Shown in pieces: positions 59,677 to 64,000 of a DNA stretch of 64,000 nucleotides (position 1 is the first letter of the stretch; every line of letters begins with the position of its first letter). Made by a program: the position numbers and the translations under genes. The notes under the pieces are model-generated. The model was not told the DNA's origin and did not search any database. It saw only the letters and a program-made list of their open reading frames with translations. This DNA is from Cellulomonas sp. Leaf395 (GTDB lineage Bacteria > Actinomycetota > Actinomycetes > Actinomycetales > Cellulomonadaceae), in assembly GCF_001424125.1 (NCBI RefSeq), contig NZ_LMQI01000001.1, positions 27,661 to 91,660 of the forward strand. The letters are read 5' to 3'.

Positions 59677-60608
59677 CCGATTCCACGCCCCCCTCGATCC
59701 CGCCACGCAAGCGCCCGACGACTCCGACGACCGCCGGCCGTCAGACGACCTCAGCGCCGCGCACGGGGTCCGGACCGACGTGGAGCGCAACCGACGACGC
59801 CGCGACGCACGTGCCGAGCCTGAACGGCTCCAACGGGTCGACCGCGTTCACGGTGCCCGCGAGCGTCATGCCACCGACGACGGGGACGCCCACGCGCACG
59901 TCGACGACGGCGGCCCGGACGACGGCGCCCATTCGACCGGAACGCCCGGAATCCGGCCCGGCCACCGCGACATCTCCACAGGATCGTGACACGACCACCG
60001 CTGCCGGTACCGACGAGCACGACCCTCCGTCCCCGATGATGGTGGCGGTGGACACCGCCACCGTCTGGATCAAGAAGGCCGGTGTCGCCACGTCCGCCGC
60101 GTTCGCCGCGGCCACCCGACCCCGTCCCAAGGAGCAGCCGTCCATGACCAGCACTCCGACGGCCCCTCGGACAGCGACCTCGACCGACAACCTCACGGGT
60201 GCCCGGCCGAGCTCGGGACGCATCCCGACAGTCGGGTCGCACGGTGCACCGCGCCGGGTCCGCCTCGCCATCTCGCGTATCGACCCGTGGTCCGTGATGA
60301 AGCTGGCATTCCTGCTGTCGGTGGCCATCGGCGTGATGCTCGTCGTCGCGGCAGCCGTCGTCTGGTTCACGCTCGACGGGCTCCAGGTCTTCACCAAGGC
60401 GGACGATCTGGTCACGCAGATCACCGGGACCGAGAGCTCGATCGACATCCTGCAGTACGTCGAGTTCCAGCGGATCATCTCGGGCGCGACGCTCATCGCG
60501 GTCATCGACGTCTTCCTGCTCACGGCCCTCGCCACCATCGGCGCGTTCCTCTACAACATCGTGGCGGCGCTCGTCGGCGGCGTGCACGTGACCATGACCG
60601 ACGAGTGA
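59673..60608 (+). CDS. DUF3566 membrane protein
   Basis: 311 residues. A long, Thr/Pro-rich disordered N-terminus of about 180 residues precedes the DUF3566 domain: [21 protein letters not shown], a first membrane helix (about 208-232), [12 protein letters not shown] and a second helix (about 270-300) ending near [11 protein letters not shown]. Mycobacterial homologues (Rv0007) sit at the same place after gyrA. Function unknown; cell-division association has been reported for relatives. Translationally coupled to gyrA. Confidence 0.92.
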
Positions 60609-60642
60609 TCAGCCGAGCGATCAGTGCCTCTCCGTAGCCGGT

Positions 60643-60672
60643 TTGGGTGGCGCCCCTGCCCTGGGGTAGTCT
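60643..60672 (+). promoter_or_regulatory. Promoter of tRNA-Ile
   Basis: TTGGGT (-35, 60643-60648), 18-bp spacer, TAGTCT (-10, 60667-60672), 32 bp before the tRNA. Confidence 0.55.
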
Positions 60673-60704
60673 CATCCGGCGCCACCGCGGCGCGCGCAGT
60701 GCAC

Positions 60705-60778
60705 GGGCCTATAGCTCAGACGGTTAGAGCGCTTCCCTGATAAGGAAGAGGTCACAGGTTCAAGTCCTGTTAGGCCCA
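60705..60778 (+). tRNA. tRNA-Ile (GAT)
   Basis: 74 nt. The acceptor GGGCCTA pairs with TAGGCCC, the anticodon loop CTGATAA carries GAT between CTTCC and GGAAG, and the T-arm is ACAGG-TTCAAGT-CCTGT. CCA is not encoded. Confidence 0.98.
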
Positions 60779-60800
60779 CTCCCGACCCGTGGGGGAACCG

Positions 60801-60920
60801 ATGAAGAAGCTCCTGTTCTTGGTGGCCATCGCCGCCATCGGATTCGTCGTGTGGCAGAAGTACGCGCAGGATCGCGACGAGCGTGACCTGTGGGCAGAGG
60901 TCACCGACACGTTCGAGTAA
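60801..60920 (+). CDS. DLW-39 family protein
   Basis: A 39-residue peptide. A hydrophobic start (KKLLFLVAIAAIGFVVWQKY) forms one membrane helix, followed by an acidic tail with the DLW motif (RDERDLWAEVTDTFE). The family is named for this motif and length and is usual between tRNA-Ile and tRNA-Ala in actinobacteria. Function unknown. A GGGGGAA precedes the ATG. Confidence 0.93.
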   Translation: MKKLLFLVAIAAIGFVVWQKYAQDRDERDLWAEVTDTFE

Positions 60921-60945
60921 TCGCGCCCGCCGCGTTCTCGGACAC

Positions 60946-61018
60946 GGGGCCATGGCGCAATTGGTAGCGCACCTGCTTTGCAAGCAGGGGGTTAGGGGTT
61001 CGAGTCCCCTTGGCTCCA
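60946..61018 (+). tRNA. tRNA-Ala (TGC)
   Basis: 73 nt. The acceptor GGGGCCA pairs with TGGCTCC (one G-T), the anticodon stem CCTGC/GCAGG holds loop TTTGCAA with TGC, and the T-arm is AGGGG-TTCGAGT-CCCCT. CCA is not encoded. Confidence 0.98.
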
Positions 61019-61053
61019 CGCACGCACGCGCACAACGCTCTGAACTGCGCACA

Positions 61054-61085
61054 CGCCCTCGACCGGAACCGGTCGGGGGCGTTTT
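61054..61085 (+). terminator. Rho-independent terminator after tRNA-Ala
   Basis: CGCCCTCGACCGG pairs with CCGGTCGGGGGCG (12 of 13) around AA, followed by TTTT. Confidence 0.88.
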
Positions 61086-61087
61086 GC

Positions 61088-61584
61088 GATCGTCGCTCGC
61101 CGCGAACCTGCCGTCCGTCGTCATCGAGCCGCCGTACACGCACGTGGTCGTCGGCGACTGCCGCGAGGTCCTGGACTACGCCCTCCTGGACACCGCCTTC
61201 CGAGCGGTCCGGTCTGGTGCCACGCTCGTCGCGCTCCAGCGGGGCAAGTACTTCAAGCGTCCGGACGGCGACCACGTCGACACCGGGGCGGTCATCGCCG
61301 CGATCGAGTACGCCGCCGACGTGACGGCGCGCGTCGTCGGCAAGCCGTCGGTCGACTACTTCCAGGCGGCGGCGTCGTCGCTCGGGGTCGACCTCGCGGC
61401 GTGCGTGGTGATCGGCGACGACGCGACGACCGATATCGCGGGTGGGCGCGCCGCCGGCGCCGTGACGGTCCAGGTCCGCACGGGGAAGTTCGCCGACCAG
61501 TCACGCGCGGGTGCGGGCGAGCAGGCGGACGTCACGCTCGACTCCGTCGCTGATCTACCGGGCCTTCTCGTGGGCGGATGGTGA
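61088..61584 (+). pseudogene. HAD-IIA hydrolase fragment lacking its N-terminal half
   Basis: The frame begins right after the tRNA-Ala terminator without a proper start. It reads YTHVVVGDCREVLDYALLDTA, RSGATLVALQRGKYFKR, GAVIAAIEYAADVTARVVGKPS, and CVVIGDDATTDIAGGRAAGAV. These match the C-terminal half of the LHPP/HDHD2-like HAD phosphatases, including motif III Lys (GKPS) and the GDD of motif IV. The N-terminal nucleophile motif DxDG and about 100 residues are absent. A short product from GTG near 61145 is possible, but it would not be active as a HAD phosphatase. Confidence 0.75.
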
Positions 61585-61618
61585 CTGTCCCGCGGGACAG
61601 GAGGGACGCCGACGAGCG

Positions 61619-62266
61619 CTAGATGCCGAGCTGTTCCCGGGCGCCGTCGACGCCGACCAGGCGGACGTCCGGTCGCAGCTCTGCCGGACGGGCGTCCCAG
61701 GCGGCACGGTCCAGCACGTACCGACGGCTCACCGCCGGCTTCCCCTCGCGGGCCAGCACCTCGACGCCGTTCTCGGCATAGCCGATGCGGCGGGTGACTG
61801 CGTTGGACGGGGCGTTGTCGTCGAACGCGCTGGTCGTGGCGCGCAGGCCGTCGAACCCCTCGAAGAACAGGTGCAGGATCATCAGGCGCATGCGGGTGCC
61901 GACGCCCCGACCGTGGTGCCGCAGACCGAGCCACGACCCGGTCTCTGCCGTCCTGGTGACGAGGAAGTCACTCGCCATCAGGGCCTGGATGCCCAGCACC
62001 TCGCCGTCCCGCACGACCGCGAGCTCGAGAGTCCACTTCTCCGGTGTGACCGCCGCTCGCTTCTCCCACTGGTAGGTGAGGATGCTGCGGGCCACCTCGG
62101 TCGGCGTGCCACGCGTCCAGGGGACCGTGAAGGGCATCGCCTCGGGCGCGTGGATGCCCTCGGCAGCGACTCTCGCGAGGGCTTGGACGTCGGCGTCGTC
62201 CATGTACCGCAGCTCGAGGTCGCCGCTGCGGACACGCAGGGCTGCGAGGGGCCAGAGGTCGTCCAT
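61619..62266 (-). CDS. GNAT-family N-acetyltransferase (RimJ/RimL-like)
   Basis: 215 residues from ATG 62266. An N-terminal LRVRSGDLELRYMDDADVQAL is followed by TLELAVVRDGEVLGIQAL, the acetyl-CoA loop GLRHHGRGVGTRMRLM, and SNAVTRRIGYAENG, the motif B of RimJ/RimL-like proteins. It probably acetylates a protein N-terminus, an amino acid or an amine; the substrate is unknown. It is divergent from the ABC transporter gene at 62350. Confidence 0.88.
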   Translation of the reverse strand: MDDLWPLAALRVRSGDLELRYMDDADVQALARVAAEGIHAPEAMPFTVPWTRGTPTEVARSILTYQWEKRAAVTPEKWTLELAVVRDGEVLGIQALMASDFLVTRTAETGSWLGLRHHGRGVGTRMRLMILHLFFEGFDGLRATTSAFDDNAPSNAVTRRIGYAENGVEVLAREGKPAVSRRYVLDRAAWDARPAELRPDVRLVGVDGAREQLGI

Positions 62267-62349
62267 CGGTGCAGGCTGCCCGCGGCGGCTGCCTCGGTCA
62301 ACTCCATTGGGCTGGGAGGTGTCGGTTCTCTCGCCTAGGTTGTACCGCT

Positions 62350-63276
62350 GTGAGCACACCCGTCATCGCCGCCCACGGCCTCACCAAGCGCTTCGGCGAC
62401 TTCACCGCCGTCGACGGCATCGACTTCGAGGTCCCCCCGGGCGAGTCGTTCGGGCTGCTGGGCCCCAACGGCGCGGGGAAGTCGACGACCATGCGCATGG
62501 TCGGCGCGGTGTCGCAGCGGACGGCCGGTGACCTCACCGTGCTCGGCCTGGACCCCGACACGCACGGCCCGGAGATCCGGTCGCTGCTGGGGGTGGTGCC
62601 GCAGGAGGACAACCTCGACACCGAGCTGCGCGTGCGGGACAACCTCATCGTCTACGGCCGCTACTTCGGCATCCCCAGGTCCGTCTGCGCGACGAGGGCC
62701 GACGAGCTCCTGGGCTTCGCGCAGCTGGAGGAGAAGCGCAACGCCAAGGTCGACGACCTGTCGGGCGGCATGAAGCGACGGCTGACCATCGCCCGCGCGC
62801 TGATCAACGAGCCGCGCATCCTCATGCTCGACGAGCCGACGACGGGCCTCGACCCGCAGGCGCGGCACGTGCTGTGGGACCGGCTGTTCCGCCTCAAGGA
62901 GCGCGGCACCACCCTCGTGCTCACCACGCATTACATGGACGAGGCCGAGCAGCTGTGCGACCGGATCGTGGTCGTCGACAAGGGCAAGATCATGGCGGAG
63001 GGGAGCCCGTCGGCGCTGATCCGTCAGTACTCGACGCGGGAGGTGGTCGAGCTGCGGTTCGGGTCGGAACGCAACGCTGACGCGGCGGTGCGGATGGCCG
63101 GCCTGGTGGAGCGGATCGAGGTGCTCCCGGACCGGGTGCTGCTGTACGCCGAGGACGGCGAGGCGGTGCTGGAGCGCGTGACCGACCTCGGCCTGCACCC
63201 GACCACGTCGCTGGTGCGACGCTCCAGCCTGGAGGACGTGTTCCTGCGGCTCACGGGGCGGAGCCTGATCGAATGA
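62350..63276 (+). CDS. ABC transporter ATP-binding protein, DrrA/NodI-like
   Basis: 308 residues from GTG 62350. Walker A GPNGAGKST, Q-loop VVPQEDNLD, signature LSGGMKRRL, Walker B ILMLDEPTTGLDP, and H-loop VLTTHYMDEAEQL. A C-terminal extension follows (RTSREVV-like strand, then LVRRSSLEDVFLRLTG), typical of the DrrA/NodI group for export of lipids, antibiotics or polysaccharides. It overlaps the permease gene by 4 bp. No resistance claim is possible from sequence alone. Confidence 0.94.
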   Translation: MSTPVIAAHGLTKRFGDFTAVDGIDFEVPPGESFGLLGPNGAGKSTTMRMVGAVSQRTAGDLTVLGLDPDTHGPEIRSLLGVVPQEDNLDTELRVRDNLIVYGRYFGIPRSVCATRADELLGFAQLEEKRNAKVDDLSGGMKRRLTIARALINEPRILMLDEPTTGLDPQARHVLWDRLFRLKERGTTLVLTTHYMDEAEQLCDRIVVVDKGKIMAEGSPSALIRQYSTREVVELRFGSERNADAAVRMAGLVERIEVLPDRVLLYAEDGEAVLERVTDLGLHPTTSLVRRSSLEDVFLRLTGRSLIE

Positions 63277-64000
63277 CGACCACGCTCCCGGAGGCCGCCG
63301 TCACGGCGGCGTACCGACCACGCCGCTTCGGCGCCTGGTACATCGCCGAGCACCAGCTGCGCGGCATGAAGGCGTACGGCTGGACCATCGTGGTCGGCAG
63401 CGTCGGCAACCCGCTGCTCTACCTGCTGGGGATCGGGCTCGGCCTGGCCGCGTTCCTGGACCAGCCCATCGCGTCCGGCGCCGACGGGCTCGTGGACTAC
63501 GTATGGTTCGTCGCGCCCGCCCTGCTGGCCACCGCTGCTGTCACGGTGGCGATGGACGAGTTCACGTTCGTCATCATGGCCGGGTTCAAGTGGCGCCGGA
63601 TCTTCTGGGGCATGAACGCCTCGCCGGTCGCGCCGCCGCAGATCGCGGCAGGGTTGGTGATCTCGGTCGTCCTGCGGATGCTGTTCACCTGCACGATCTA
63701 CTACCTGCTGATCGTGGCGTTCGGCGCGGTGGGCGACCCGGTGACCGGGGCGCTCATGCCGCTGGTCGGGGTGCTGGGCGGGCTGGCGTTCGGGCTGCCG
63801 CTGATGGCGTTCTCCGCGGGGCTCACCGAGGACAAGGGTCAGTTCGCGCTGGTGCAGCGGTTCATCTTCACGCCGCTGTTCCTGTTCTCCGGCACGTTCT
63901 TCCCGCTGGCGACGCTGCCGGTCTGGTTGCAGTGGATCGGGTGGATCTCGCCCATCTGGCACGCGAGCGAGATCGGCCGGACGCTGTCGTACGGCTCCCC
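63273..64000 (+). CDS. ABC-2 transporter permease (NodJ/DrrB-like), 3' end off the window
   Basis: The ATG at 63273 overlaps the ATPase stop. 242 residues are visible to the right edge, with about five membrane helices. The N-terminal cytoplasmic part has RRFGAWYIAEHQLRGMKAYG; LYLLGIGLGLAAFL, VAPALLATAAVTVAM, a MNASPVAPPQIAAGL loop and FSGTFFPLATLPVWLQ are typical ABC-2/NodJ features. It forms the export channel with the preceding ATPase. Only the last helix appears to be missing. Confidence 0.92.
   Translation, partial: MTTTLPEAAVTAAYRPRRFGAWYIAEHQLRGMKAYGWTIVVGSVGNPLLYLLGIGLGLAAFLDQPIASGADGLVDYVWFVAPALLATAAVTVAMDEFTFVIMAGFKWRRIFWGMNASPVAPPQIAAGLVISVVLRMLFTCTIYYLLIVAFGAVGDPVTGALMPLVGVLGGLAFGLPLMAFSAGLTEDKGQFALVQRFIFTPLFLFSGTFFPLATLPVWLQWIGWISPIWHASEIGRTLSYGS

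Overview
The window is chromosomal DNA of a high-GC actinobacterium around the replication origin. Codon use is strongly GC-ending and GTG/TTG starts are common. The gene order is the actinobacterial origin block: dnaB, MATE exporter, rplI-rpsR-ssb-rpsF, bifunctional PBP, padR, ino1, MFS, pcnA, NUDIX, a secreted or membrane DUF6049-like protein, murJ, pseudokinase, trxBA, parB-parA-rsmG-jag-yidC-yidD-rnpA-rpmH, dnaA, dnaN, gnd, recF, dciA, gyrB, gyrA, DUF3566, tRNA-Ile, DLW-39, tRNA-Ala. From memory the left arm matches Streptomyces order more closely than Mycobacterium tuberculosis. A Micrococcales organism close to Cellulomonas is my best guess, but it is an inference from gene content.

Layout. 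1-12.6 kb is an accessory arm. It holds a SRPBCC/ArsR/RibD-like/F420-type nitroreductase operon with two operators over its promoter, a two-domain GNAT, an epoxide hydrolase divergent from a TetR regulator with two palindromes between them, an ABC-2 exporter divergent from a two-component system, and an aldo/keto reductase divergent from an XRE regulator. Two non-coding stretches here carry copies of an IS-like 22-bp sequence. 12.6-24.8 kb is the conserved block from dnaB to the MFS transporter; dnaB is interrupted by a 405-residue intein. 24.8-26.5 kb encodes a LOV-GAF-PP2C protein, a predicted blue-light-responsive phosphatase. 26.4-38.3 kb runs from pcnA to a Ddl-like ligase and includes a MurJ with a separately encoded pseudokinase and a trxBA operon behind a SigR-type promoter. 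38.3-48.2 kb is the leftward replication, segregation and membrane-insertion cluster. It contains eight parS sites and about 3.5 kb without a convincing gene between rsmG and jag. 48.2-60.6 kb is dnaA, the probable oriC, and the rightward dnaN-gyrA operon-like run. 60.7-64 kb has two tRNAs, a 5'-truncated HAD gene, a GNAT and an ABC-2 transporter that runs off the window.

How it works together. DnaA, the DnaB helicase, DnaN, RecF, DciA and gyrase form the initiation and elongation set. ParA and ParB with the parS cluster segregate the origin. RnpA, YidD, YidC and Jag form the tRNA-processing and membrane-protein insertion set. The PBP, MurJ, the pseudokinase and the Ddl-like ligase concern the cell wall. 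The most notable observations are a class 3-type intein in the DnaB P-loop, the gene-poor parS region, a ParA with a disordered extension of about 325 residues whose coding sequence contains a parS, and the LOV phosphatase.
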